This document shows, in pieces, positions 1 through 10,007 of a DNA stretch of 64,000 nt. Every line of letters begins with the position of its first letter. Position 1 is the stretch's first letter. The notes under the pieces are model-generated. The model had not been told where the DNA came from, did not search any database, and saw only the letters and a list, made by a program, of their open reading frames with translations. The translations under genes were made by a program, and so were the position numbers. Location of the stretch: assembly GCF_035594125.1 (NCBI RefSeq), contig NC_087191.1, positions 5,037,967-5,101,966 of the forward strand. Direction: 5' to 3'. Source of the DNA: Scylla paramamosain (taxonomy: Eukaryota; Arthropoda; Malacostraca; Decapoda; Portunidae).

Positions 1-230
1 CTCCAGTGTTTTTCAGTAACTGTATTCTAGTATTGTTGGCATTTTACTTTTTAGCTGTATCATTCTGCTTCTCTCATCTGGTGGCTGTGCAGCTTAAGTT
101 TTATCCCTTTAGGGACCAAATCACTTCATATTGATATCATTTCGTGATTTCTACTTGTGTTCCTTTCTTTGTGGCTGTTCCATTAGCTAGCTAGTTAGTT
201 GTTCTAGAATTCTATTCTTTATTAGCAAAC

Positions 231-1994
231 ATGTTGGATCTGGAGGAGTTTATAGAGAATCCCTCAGTTGGAGCTCTTGTGCCCCTTCCAAAGAGTCAGT
301 GGGCCCGCTTGGCTACCCACTTCCAGCTGGAAGTCAGGGCCTCGTTCAACAAGGCTCATCTTCAAAATATCGTCCTCGAGCATCTAGTCGATGAAAATAT
401 ATTTAGCCAAGAGGAGGTAGAAGAAGCCTTCCCTGCATTCATTGGGGATACTGAGGGGGCCAAGCTCAGCATCGAGAGGGATCGGATCCGTCTGGAACTC
501 CTGAGAGAGCAAAATAGGGCTCGGGAGATGTCCCGGGATGATAAAGCTGAGAAGTACGTCCCTCCCTTCTGTGAGAAAGACCCAGAGGATTTTTTTTCGC
601 AATTCGAGAAGAATGCCTCCATACATCAGTGGCCTCTCCATCGCTGGGCCCCACTCCTCAGCAATGTCTTCACCGGGGCAGCTAGACAGGCGTACACTGC
701 ATTGACAGCCGAAGAATCCCGTGACTACTCTACAATCAAGTCCACTGTCTTGAGGGCCTATGAGCGTGTCCCCTCGCACTACAGGAAAATCTTCAGATCC
801 ACTCTCAAACAACCCAACCAGACTTGCGTAGAATTCTTCAGGGAGAAAATGGCCCAAGCAAAACGCTGGGTAGACAGTGAGGGGGTTGGGGGAAGTTATA
901 AGAAACTTTTAGAGCTATTTGTGTATGAAGAAGTGAAATCCAGCATGCCTCCTCAATTACAATCTTATCTGGAGGGGCTGGGAAAGCATGACCTGGAGTC
1001 TGCTGGACCAGCTTCTGACCACTATCTCATATTAAACCCAAATGTTCATTTCAGCCGCAAGGTGCCTCTCAGTCAGTCAGCCCTCCAGCCTAACTCCACT
1101 GTCATGGGATCCAGGGAATCGGCCTCCACGTCTCATCTGTCCGGACGACCCAGGTTCACCCCATCTGCTTCAGGTGAGTCTGCTAATCGAGATGTGCGTA
1201 CGGCTGGTTCCACTTCTAACAAACTCCCTACCAATCAACTTGGCTGCACCTACTGCAAGAAGCCCAATCATACTCTTGCCACATGTTTTCTTGTGAGCCG
1301 CTGCGCCTATTGCAAGCAGACGGGTCACCTTAAAGATAAATGCCCCAAAAGAGGAAAGTATAATGCCAGCCCCGCTCTCTTGGTTAGCAAGACTAATGAT
1401 CCTTTGGTGGAGCCGGTGTCCCCATCGGGTGATATTCCTGCTTTGGGCAAGGTCCATAATTTTCAGAATATTTGTAATAATGTCCCCTCTGATGTTCATG
1501 AATATTATAAACCATACTGTTTTAGTGGTTCAGTGTCTCTGCATGGTGATTCCCAACCTTCCATACCTATTACTCTACTCAGGGATTCGGGTGCTCTCCA
1601 TAATTTTGTTTTGCGGAAGGTAGTCCCTCCTCTCTCACAGTGCCAGGTAGGAGGTTCCTTACGGGTCAAAGGGCTCTTCTCTCAGGGTGAGGTACCCCTG
1701 TGTCGGATTTACCTGCAGTCACCTGTGGTGTCTGGTTACATCACTGCCGGTATAGTGGACGAGCTCCCAGTGGATGGAGTATCTCTGGTGTTAGGGAATG
1801 TGACGGTGGAAAATATGCCAGGCCAAACAGCTCCCTCGACCAACCATGGGGACCCACCTGACCCTATGCCACCCAAGGTATCGCCTGTGTGCGTGGTCAC
1901 GCGTAGTGCCAGCCGCCGCATGGCTTCCAACGCTCCTTCAGAGCCACACCCTTCCAAGACGACGAGACTTACCACTTGCTGTGTCGGGAGCTGA
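231..1994 (+). CDS. Gag-protease polyprotein of an LTR-type retroelement (587 aa)
   Basis: An uninterrupted 587-codon frame with the architecture of a retroelement Gag. The N-terminal half is charged and helical. Residues about 170-250 resemble the capsid-like region of Gypsy-type and SCAN-like Gags (short motifs YERVPSHYRKIFR and FFREKMAQAKRW). Two CCHC zinc knuckles follow, CX2CX4HX4C at about residues 339-352 and 358-371, which would bind the element's RNA. An aspartic-protease-like site LLRDSGA has its Asp at residue 452, with a later hydrophobic VSLVLGN that fits the second half of a retropepsin fold. No reverse transcriptase or integrase follows. The frame instead stops inside the left arm of a large inverted repeat. 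The ATG at 231 is the first in frame. Seen: frame, knuckles and DSG. Known: this order is typical of Gag-Pro. Inferred: either a truncated retroelement or a domesticated Gag. LTRs were not found. Confidence 0.8.
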   Translation: MLDLEEFIENPSVGALVPLPKSQWARLATHFQLEVRASFNKAHLQNIVLEHLVDENIFSQEEVEEAFPAFIGDTEGAKLSIERDRIRLELLREQNRAREMSRDDKAEKYVPPFCEKDPEDFFSQFEKNASIHQWPLHRWAPLLSNVFTGAARQAYTALTAEESRDYSTIKSTVLRAYERVPSHYRKIFRSTLKQPNQTCVEFFREKMAQAKRWVDSEGVGGSYKKLLELFVYEEVKSSMPPQLQSYLEGLGKHDLESAGPASDHYLILNPNVHFSRKVPLSQSALQPNSTVMGSRESASTSHLSGRPRFTPSASGESANRDVRTAGSTSNKLPTNQLGCTYCKKPNHTLATCFLVSRCAYCKQTGHLKDKCPKRGKYNASPALLVSKTNDPLVEPVSPSGDIPALGKVHNFQNICNNVPSDVHEYYKPYCFSGSVSLHGDSQPSIPITLLRDSGALHNFVLRKVVPPLSQCQVGGSLRVKGLFSQGEVPLCRIYLQSPVVSGYITAGIVDELPVDGVSLVLGNVTVENMPGQTAPSTNHGDPPDPMPPKVSPVCVVTRSASRRMASNAPSEPHPSKTTRLTTCCVGS

Positions 1995-2713
1995 CCTACC
2001 CTGACACCCTCCTTCTCCACCGTTCTATAGCTGAACTCCGTGGTAAATAAGGGGAAGAGACGAACAAGGATCACCACGATCTTCCACACAGTGACAAGAA
2101 AAATGTGTAGTTGGGAATGGATGATTGATGAGAAAAAACAACGACGATAGCTTAAGCAACACCGTCTATTCAGGGTAAAAGACACACAGATAACACAACG
2201 CAATTAACACAATTGAAGGATGTCCTAAGAGGAGGAATTCGTCAAGAACACGAACCCACCTTCCTGACTATCACTATTAACCACGTGGTTACCAAAGCAG
2301 CTCTCTCGGCAAGCACAGGGAGGATGAGAGAGGAACGTCCTGCCCAGGCCGCATTGAGTGAGAGAGAGCCGCTTTGGTAACCACGTGGTTAATAGTGATA
2401 GTCAGGAAGGTGGGTTCGTGTTCTTGACGAATTCCTCCTCTTAGGACATCCTTCAATTGTGTTAATTGCGTTGTGTTATCTGTGTGTCTTTTACCCTGAA
2501 TAGACGGTGTTGCTTAAGCTATCGTCGTTGTTTTTTCTCATCAATCATCCATTCCCAACTACACATTTTTCTTGTCACTGCGTGGAAGATCGTGGTGATC
2601 CTTGTTCGTCTCTTCCCCTTATTTACCACGGAGATCAGCTATAGAACGGTGGAGAAGGAGGGTGTCAGGGTAGGTCAGCTCCCGACACAGCAAGTGGTAA
2701 GTCTCGTCGTCTT
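1956..2713. repeat. Large imperfect palindrome, 352-nt arms around a 54-nt spacer
   Basis: Bases 1956-2307 are the near-perfect reverse complement of 2362-2713, with only scattered mismatches. The spacer is 2308-2361. The left arm includes the last 13 codons of the gag-protease frame, so the right arm carries an antisense copy of the gag 3' end. Each arm also holds the palindrome AACCACGTGGTT near its inner edge. Such a structure could form a hairpin in RNA or cruciform DNA. It may come from foldback duplication at the 3' end of the retroelement. Confidence 0.9.
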
Positions 2714-3000
2714 AGAGGAGGAGTAGGGGCGCAACAATATATATATATTTATATTTATAGAGATATTATACATCCATGTACTGAAATACTCTGAATGACA
2801 AGCCATATGTGTTTGTAAACACATGCACATGTAAACCTATCACATCTTATGTAAGCTTGGAGGTGATTGGCTTTTCCCTGCCACCAGAGCCCTCTGGCGG
2901 CTTCCAGCTGCAACAGCTCTCATACCTTACCAGGCTGTTACGATATCGTTCCTGAATAGCGATTTACTATCTCTGGTAGCGGCATGGTAACTTGGTCCTC
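2714..3000. other. Non-coding spacer, nothing recognised
   Basis: A short AT-rich stretch with a small (TA) run near 2738 lies between the palindrome and the LINE endonuclease relic. I see no open frame, RNA gene or repeat terminus in it. Confidence 0.4.
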
Positions 3001-3707
3001 CTAAGTGGGCCTAGCTGGTAAGTTTAATGAATCCAGGCCTAGGTGTCGAAATGTTTGAATGATAGGCGATCTCTTAAGTTTACTGATTTCTACTGTAACA
3101 CTTATATGGTCGTGATCATCAACTTCTTGAGGCACATCACATAAGAGTATAGTATCGGGCTTATCTGTAATAAAAAGATCTAATAAAGATGAGGATGACG
3201 TAACCCTTGTTTGTTTGTCAGTTATTTGAGTTAGCTTATTCCTTTTCATTATCTTTGATATTTTGCTATTACTAACAAGTAAGTTATCACTGAAATCACC
3301 CAAGATAAAGAATGTCTTATTCTTCATACTAATTAATCTAAACACGTCTTGTATGTATTAAAATGCTGTGGTGTAGGCTTTAGGGTATTGGTACATGCAG
3401 CCAATAATTATGGCTGGCAACTACCGGCATTGTACGGTAGCCCATAAATCTTCAATGCCTTCTTGTTTGGGGACATTTAAGTCCTTGATATTGGCTGATA
3501 AGACATTCCTTATGTAGATATATACACTGCCACCACACCACAGATTTTATAACCTAGGGTGGATTCATCGAAGCATTTAGCAGACCAAACTCCTGGTAAC
3601 TCCGCAGACGTGATAAGTTGCTTGTCAGCAATCACTGATGACCTGCAAACACTGATGACTGGTAACTTGCCTGGCATGTTATGACTGCTCTCCGGCGCTG
3701 GTAACAT
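3001..3707 (-). pseudogene. Degraded APE-type endonuclease of a third LINE family (LINE-C)
   Basis: Read on the minus strand from about 3707 down, the translated pieces follow an exonuclease-endonuclease-phosphatase domain in the right order. First comes a segment with GVWSAKCFDESTLGYKI and VAVYI, then a GCMYQYPKA strand, then FFILGDFSDN (normally GDFN), SSLLDLFITDKPD, and DDHDHISVTVE in place of the usual SDH. Frame changes and stops fall between the pieces, so it is not functional. No reverse transcriptase of the same family lies beside it, so this is an internal fragment. Its sequence is unlike the LINE-A and LINE-B endonucleases elsewhere in the window. Confidence 0.7.
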
Positions 3708-3940
3708 CTCACTTACGAGGATGCAGGAGAGCTGTGAACTGGAGAATAATTTAATCTTCTAGGTGCTTATATTATATAGGTGAGTTCTGAAGATGAATAC
3801 TAATTTGTGATAATCCCAGTTATTGCAAGAGTCGGTACATATGTAACAACAATCACAATAAAGGCAGGAGACCGTGTAAAGAACTTGATCTGTGGTTCAC
3901 TGTGTGAGTGGCTGGCTGCGGTGTTATATTGTCATTTTCA
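3708..3940. other. Anonymous spacer
   Basis: Between the LINE-C fragment and the poly(T) that marks the 3' end of the minus-strand LINE-A I see no frame or repeat that can be named. Confidence 0.35.
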
Positions 3941-6765
3941 CCTTTTTTTTTTTTTTTTTATGTGGCAGGCCAAGGGCAACAAAAATCCAGTAAAAAAAAA
4001 ATGCCCACAGAAATGCCAGTCCCATAAAAGGGTCAAAGCAGTAGTCAAAAACTGATGGATAAGTGTCTTGAAACCACCCTCTTGAAGGAATTCAAGTCAT
4101 AGGAAGGTGGAAATACAGAAGCAGGCAGGGAGTTCCAGAGTTTACCAGAGAAAGGGATGAATGATTGAGAATACTGGTTAACTCTTGCGTTAGAGAGGTG
4201 GACAGAATAGGGGTGAGAGAAAGAAGAAAGTCTTGTGCAGCGAGGCTGCGGGAATAGGGGAGGCATGCAGTTAGCAAGATCAGAAGAGCAGTTAGCATTA
4301 AAATAGCGGTAGAAAACAGCTAGAAATGCAACATTGCGGCAGTGAGAGAGAGGCTGAAGACAGTCAGTTAGAGGAGAGGAGTTGATGAGACGAAAAGCTA
4401 TTGATTCCACCCTCTAGAAGAGCAGTATGAGTGGAACCGCCCCCCCCCCCCCAGACATGTGAAGCATACTCCATACATGGACGGATAAGGCCCTTGTACA
4501 GAGTTAGCAGCTGGGGGGGGGTGAGAAAAACTGGCAGAGACGTCTCAGAACACCTAGCTTCATAGAAGCTGTTTTAGCTAGAGATGAGATGTGAAATTTC
4601 CAGTTCAGATTATAAGTAAAGAACAGACCGAGGATGTTCAGTGTAGAAGAGGGGGGCAGTTGAGTGTCACTGAAGAACATAACATAAGAACATAAGAAAT
4701 AAGAGAAGCTGCAAGAAGCGACCAGGCTTACACGTGGCAGTCCCTGTATGAAATATACTTACCTATTTCCATCTATTATCCCCATCCATAAACCTGTCTA
4801 ATCTTCTCTTAAAGCTCTCTAGTGTCCTAGCACTAACAACATGATTACTGAGTCCGTTCCACTCATCTACCACTCTATTTGAGGACCAATTTTTTCCTAT
4901 CTCCTTCCTAAAGCTAAATTTTTCAAGCTTGAATCCGTTATTTCTTGTTCTACCCTGGTTGCTGATCGTACCCTGTACATACCAGAGTTTGATAGTTTAA
5001 TGTGTACCTATTGTGTGGGTTTCCTCTATCTACGCTAAGTACTTTGCATTTATTGATATTAAATTGCATTTGCCATCTATCCATCCATTCATTCATTCTA
5101 TCTAAATCTGCCTGCAAGGCGATGGCATCCGATTCTGACCTAATTAATCTACCTATCTTTGTGTCATCCGCAAATTTACTAACATCACTGCTAATTCCAC
5201 TATCCAGGTCATTGATATATATTAGAAATAACAATGGCCCTAATACTGATCCCTGTGGCACCCCACTAATTACATGACCCCACTCAGATTTTGAGCTGTT
5301 TATTACAGCTCTTTGTCGCCTGTCACTAAGCCATGACCCTATCCAGCCTAACACCTTCCCATCCATCCCGTGTGCCATAACCTTTCTCAGGAGCCTTTGA
5401 TGGGGTACCTTGTCAAATGCTTTACTAAAGTCCAGATATAAGATATCATAAGAAGAGGGGATAGTTGTTTGGAAGGTTGTGTCGACTTGATAGATGGAGG
5501 AATTGAGTTTTTGAGGCATTGAACAATACCAAGTTTGCTCTGCCCCAATCAGAAATTTTAGAAAGATCAGAAGTCAAGCGTTCTGTGGCTTCCCTGCATG
5601 AAATGTTTACCTCCTGAAGGGTTGGACGTCTATGAAAAGACGTGGAAAAGTGCAGGGTGGTATCATCAGCATAGGAGTGGATAGGACAAGAAGTTTGGTT
5701 TAGAAGACTATTAATGAATAATAAGAAGAAAGTGGGTGACAGGATAGAACCCTGAGGAACACCACTGTTAATAGATTTAGGAGAAGAACAGTGACCGTCT
5801 ACCACAGCAGCAATTGAACGGTCAGAAAGGAAACTTGAGATCAAGTTACAGAGAGAAGGATAGAAGCCGTAGGAGGGTAGTTTGGAAATCAAAGCTTTGT
5901 CTCAGACTCTATCAAAACCTTTTGATATGTCTAAGGCAACAGCAAAAGTTTCACCAAAATCTCTAAAAGAGGATGACCAAGACTCAGTAAGGAAAGCCAG
6001 AAGATCACCATTAGAGCGGCCTTGACAGAACCCATGCTGGCGATCAGATAGAAGGTTGTGAAGTGATAGATGTTTAAGAATCTTCCTGTTGAGGATAGAT
6101 TAAAAAACTTTAGATAGGCAGGAAATTAAAGCAATAGGACGGTAGTTTGAGGGAATAGAACGGTCACCCTTTTTAAGAACAGGCTGAATGTAGGCAAACT
6201 TCCAGCAAGAAGGAAAGGTAGATGTTGACAGACAGAGCTGAAAGAGTTTGACTAGGCAAGGTGCAAGCATGTAGGCACAGTTTCAGATAACAATAGGAGG
6301 GACCCCATCAGGTCCATAAGCTTTCCGAGGGTTAGGCCAGCAAGGGCATGGAAAACATCATTGCGAAGAATTTTGATAGGTAGCATGAAGTAATCAGAGG
6401 GTGGAGGAGAGGGAGGAACAAGCCCAGAATCGTCCAAGGTAGAGTTTTTAGCAAAGGTTTGAGCGAAGAGTTCAGCTTTAGAAATAGATGTGATAGCAGT
6501 GATGTTGCAACAATTGGTCTAGGGCGTGGAGGATAGCAAAGTTGAAGGCTAGTTCACTAGGATGGTCAGTGAAGGAAGAGGAAAACAGCTGGTGGTGAAC
6601 ATTGAAGTCTCCAAGAATGGAGATCTTTGCAAAAGGGAAGAGGGTCAGAATGTGCTCCACTTTGGAAGTTAAGTAGTCAAAAAATTTCTTATAGTCAGAG
6701 GGGTTTGGTGAGAGGTATACAGCACAGATAAATTTAGTTTGAGAGTGACTCTGTAGTTGTAGCCA
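3941..6765 (-). mobile_element. LINE-A copy 1, 3' portion (APE/RT non-LTR retrotransposon), split by the Polinton
   Basis: The 3' poly(A) appears as a T run at about 3942-3959. Upstream on the minus strand come the conserved LINE-A tail (a short region ending CCTTGGCCAGT..CTACAT), the RT C-terminal region, and the RT palm with SYADDTTLHF at about 5640-5690 and GVPQGS at about 5750. The fingers region follows, with an in-frame TAA at 6100-6102. Near 6490-6510 a large part of the endonuclease-RT linker is deleted, after which endonuclease sequence with [10 protein letters not shown] continues to 6765. There the Polinton starts; the rest of the same LINE resumes at 24183. A LINE-B piece is nested at 4681-5449. 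Not coding-competent. RT motifs place it among APE-containing LINEs of the jockey/CR1 kind. Confidence 0.85.
4681..5449 (-). mobile_element. LINE-B fragment (CR1-like 3' end) nested in LINE-A
   Basis: This 0.77-kb piece ends on the minus strand in short TTCTTATG-type repeats, as CR1 elements do. It encodes ILYLDFSKAFDKVPHQRLL, GVPQGSVLGPLLFL and an intact RT catalytic motif KFADDTKIG, then C-terminal sequence with frame breaks. The flanks are LINE-A sequence that is continuous in other copies. The target duplication appears to be only 4 bp (AAGA). It is 5' truncated inside the RT palm. Confidence 0.85.
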
Positions 6766-6771
6766 GATGGT
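6766..6771. repeat. Left target-site duplication of the Polinton (GATGGT)
   Basis: GATGGT directly precedes the element terminus AGTAGTTGGG and is repeated at 24177-24182 after the other terminus. Uninterrupted LINE-A copies have a single CCAGATGG(T/A)GGAAAAC here (for example near 54130), which confirms the empty site. A 6-bp duplication is standard for Polinton integration. Confidence 0.95.
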
Positions 6772-8027
6772 AGTAGTTGGGAAATTGCCATGGAGGTCGC
6801 CCCCCCGGCAATTACCCGGAGTGGCGATCCATTTCAGGATGGAGATCCTGGCTGTAAATAGGGTGTTGGGGGATGGGAGAGGGGAGGGGGGAGGGGGAGA
6901 GGATGGGGATTCCACCCCCACCCCCAGGAGCGACTCTGATGGCATGCCATATTGCGAATGGGGACCTGATCAAGTTGCAAATGGGGAACCTGGCAGCAAT
7001 TTTCCGTAGACTTCAGTGGCAGTCCATTTCAGTATGGAGACCCAGGCTTGGGAAGGGGAGGGGGGTGATTCACGACGGCAACACCAAGGGGGGTGGGGAC
7101 GGTGACGGCGACACTGACGGAGAGGTGGGGGGTGTGTGTCCTTATCCTTCGGCGACGATGGAATGACTAAATGAATCAAATGATGGTGGCGGAAAATAAT
7201 TGAATGAAGAGGGGGGTGGACTGGCGGCCAGACGTGGAAGCCGCCCGCCACACACGCGTAGTTTAAGGGGACTCTCTTGGCAAGCCATGTAGGTCGCCCT
7301 TTCACTCACGTGTTCCCTCCGACGGCTCAGTTCATTCCAAGGTCGTCGCCACTGGATGGTCAAGGTCGGGCGGAAGGGGAATGGGGTGGGGGAGGCCTGC
7401 ACATGTCAGGAAAGTGGCAGGTAACGCCGCCAGGTTCCGTGCGGCATTACGCCACCAGGAACCTTGCGGACTTTTTTTTTTCCTTTTTTTTTTTTTTTTT
7501 GGGTGGGAACGGGAAGTTTAGGGCTATAGACTAGCCCGTGCACGCCACGCGCTAGTCGCCCGCGCGAATCCTGGACGGTCTGGGCAGCGAGACTTGCCAT
7601 CACGTGTTCCCTTCGTCACCTCAATACCCGCCCCCCCCAAATGGTCAAGATCGTCGCGACTGTCCCACGAGGTCCCGTTACCTGCCCATCCTTTTTACCT
7701 GGAGGAAGCGTCTGTGGATGACCGGAGCGGGTGGCGGCCGCCTCACACTTTCACCGAATTTTTTCTTTTTTTTTGGGTGGGAATGGGAAAGTTGAGGGGC
7801 TATAGAATGGGAGGTCGCGGGTCCTGGACGGTCTGTACCCTTCGACATCTTAGTACATTCCCCCCTATGGTCAAGGTCGTTGCGACCGCCCCACGTGATC
7901 CCGTTACCTGTCATCCTTTTACCTGGACGAGGCATCCGTGGATGGCGGGAGTGGGGGCAGTTGCCTCTTCCACTTTCTCCGACCACCAGCGGCATGGCTG
8001 ACGTAATACTTATGCCGGATGGTCGCC

Positions 8028-8088
<61 letters not shown>
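6772..8088 (+). repeat. Left terminal inverted repeat of the Polinton
   Basis: It matches the reverse complement of 22986-24176 over almost its whole length and ends inward at a (TTA)n tract (8028-8088) that is mirrored by (AAT)n at 22985-23047. G/C homopolymer runs and a T run near 7470-7500 make the alignment gappy. Inside, a subunit beginning CACGTGTTCCCT..., with ATGGTCAAGGTCG further on, recurs near 7305, 7602, 7838 and 8096. The TIR therefore contains diverged subterminal repeats. No convincing gene lies in it. Confidence 0.9.
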
Positions 8089-8089
<1 letters not shown>

Positions 8090-8266
8090 GCCGGCACGTG
8101 TTCCCTCTGATATCTCAGTACATTCCCCTATGGTCAAGGTCACCGTGACTATCCACGCTGTACCGCTATAATCTCCAGTCTGTCGACATATATATGTCAT
8201 GAAAAAGTAAAGTTTAAAATCAGTCTGTTAGTTGACAGGGTTTTAAAAACATGTCATTGAGAGATA

Positions 8267-9178
8267 GTGACGATATATACATATACCTATCTTCTCTTGC
8301 AGGTGGTAAGTCATTTCCCAAAAAACACAACAACAGAATTTGAAAACAGAATCTTACCCATTCATTTAGACACTGGCAGGGATTATGAAGTCGGCCTGTG
8401 TAATATTTTATTCCCTAAATATTTCTACTGCATTACGGAAGGGGATCCAAATTCAAGTATATCGTTCTATGGTCGGGTTAAGCAGTCAGACTTTGATATG
8501 TATGAATATAATATGTATACCTATCTACCGGAAAGGAATATCATCTCCAATTTTACCAATAAGAACATACCGGCCATAACTAAGGCGATTAATGGACAGA
8601 TAGTTAGAGAACTTCAAGCAATCTTGAATGACTCCTTTAAGATCTATTTCCCTTACTCGGATATCATTTATTATGACCACGACTTGGAGCGGGTCGTTGT
8701 GAATAACGTGATTGTCCCTCCTAATGACAATCGTATTTACAATGATATAAGTATAAAATTTGCATCGCATATAGCTCGCATTCTGGGTTTCAATCCAAAT
8801 TTTCGCTACACCGTCTACTTTCAAAGATCTGGCGACGTCATTTCATCTTCCAGCGCGAGCGAAACTTCCTCCTCATCGCCCAAAAAATTATTCGCTCAAT
8901 ACGTACCGCGAGCTGATGCAGGGACGGATTATATGTACGTTTATACCGACATCATTTCCCCCACGCGATTTGGTAACCAACTAGTTAATATATTAGACGT
9001 CATACCACTCCCCGGCGACAGCACCAGTAAAGGCGCGAATTCAATTACGTATAAACCACTTTCTTTATCAACTATAGAGAGTGTGGCTATCAAAATTGCT
9101 AATCAAAGAGGCAAACCTATTCAGTTTGAAGATGGGGAAAACATTGTTACTTGCGCGTTACATATAAGACCACGTTAA
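8267..9178 (+). CDS. Conserved Polinton structural protein, candidate penton/minor capsid (about 303 aa)
   Basis: The frame is open over about 300 codons. Its start resembles the conserved Polinton protein whose N-terminus reads like 'threonine/asparagine-rich strand, then YEVGLCNILFPKY' and whose C-terminus ends in KPIQFEDGENIVTCALHIRP; both signatures are visible here (about residues 38-50 and 280-300). A low-complexity serine stretch (about 195-210) separates the two halves. Known for the family: this gene is associated with the capsid, and the penton/minor capsid assignment is my inference. Start: an ATG at 8267 opens the frame, but a second ATG at 8251 in another frame gives MSLRDSDDIYIYLSS, which fits family N-termini better. 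A 1-nt shift near 8295-8310, or a splice at the TTGCAG ending 8302, may therefore have altered the beginning. No internal stop, unlike most genes of this copy. Confidence 0.7.
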   Translation: MTIYTYTYLLLQVVSHFPKNTTTEFENRILPIHLDTGRDYEVGLCNILFPKYFYCITEGDPNSSISFYGRVKQSDFDMYEYNMYTYLPERNIISNFTNKNIPAITKAINGQIVRELQAILNDSFKIYFPYSDIIYYDHDLERVVVNNVIVPPNDNRIYNDISIKFASHIARILGFNPNFRYTVYFQRSGDVISSSSASETSSSSPKKLFAQYVPRADAGTDYMYVYTDIISPTRFGNQLVNILDVIPLPGDSTSKGANSITYKPLSLSTIESVAIKIANQRGKPIQFEDGENIVTCALHIRPR

Positions 9179-9390
9179 CTTTGCATCTCGGACGTAAAGT
9201 TTTGAAGAGAATCGATCAAGGTGGGATAATGGGTGGAGTGGAGGATAATGAAACAGGCAGGTGTTGCCTACTTCCGAGACAAGTCACGCGCCTCGCGACC
9301 ATCTGCGCGGGAAGCTTCAGTGTTTCCCCGCGCGGCATGGCGGCCGGGACAAAAGTGTTGACAATGTTATAGAAAAAAAAAGAAAAGAAA

Positions 9391-9947
9391 ATGGGTGTTC
9401 ACTGTGGAACAGCAGAGGCGCAGCTTTTATGTGAAGTGTGTGGGAGATGGTGCACTAATCCATCCTGCCCCTCATGTGTGGAAGACCAGTGTGATTTATG
9501 CGAGCGGTGTGGACTTCTGTTTCCACATCCTCCACCAGAACACACCTGCGAAGTTGGGAATCCTGCTTCTTCTGGTAAGCATTATTACTTATTTTGGCGG
9601 GAATGTATAATAATAAAGATGAAATGACTGTCAATCTTTACAAGTTTGAGCTCTGAGCACATCTTCCTGTACAGGCTCACACTCGATTGAGGTTGAGCAG
9701 AACGGCGGCGTAGAAGACACACGTCGGCGGGCGTCGCAAGGCGACATCCCACGCGGAGGCGGGGAAGAGGTGAGAAAAAAAAAATACTACAAATAATAAA
9801 CCAATAAATACGGTGCCACCGCCACTACTAATATTCTTTTTTTTTAAGACTCGCCACGGCCGGGACCGAGTGGATTATCGGGGAACGTATTCAATTCTTC
9901 CGAGACTTTCAAGTCCTTCACTACCTACACAAGGTAAATATCAATTC

Positions 9948-10007
<60 letters not shown>

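Noticed and set aside
384..857. Antisense frames within the gag gene
   Set aside because: They are shadows of the plus-strand coding sequence without any family signature.
4950..5519. A 189-codon minus-strand frame that looks like one RT protein
   Set aside because: It crosses the LINE-A/LINE-B junction near 5449, so it is a chimera of two elements.
6767..7800. Gly/Pro-rich frames in the left TIR
   Set aside because: The right TIR does not preserve these frames, since homopolymer length differences shift them.
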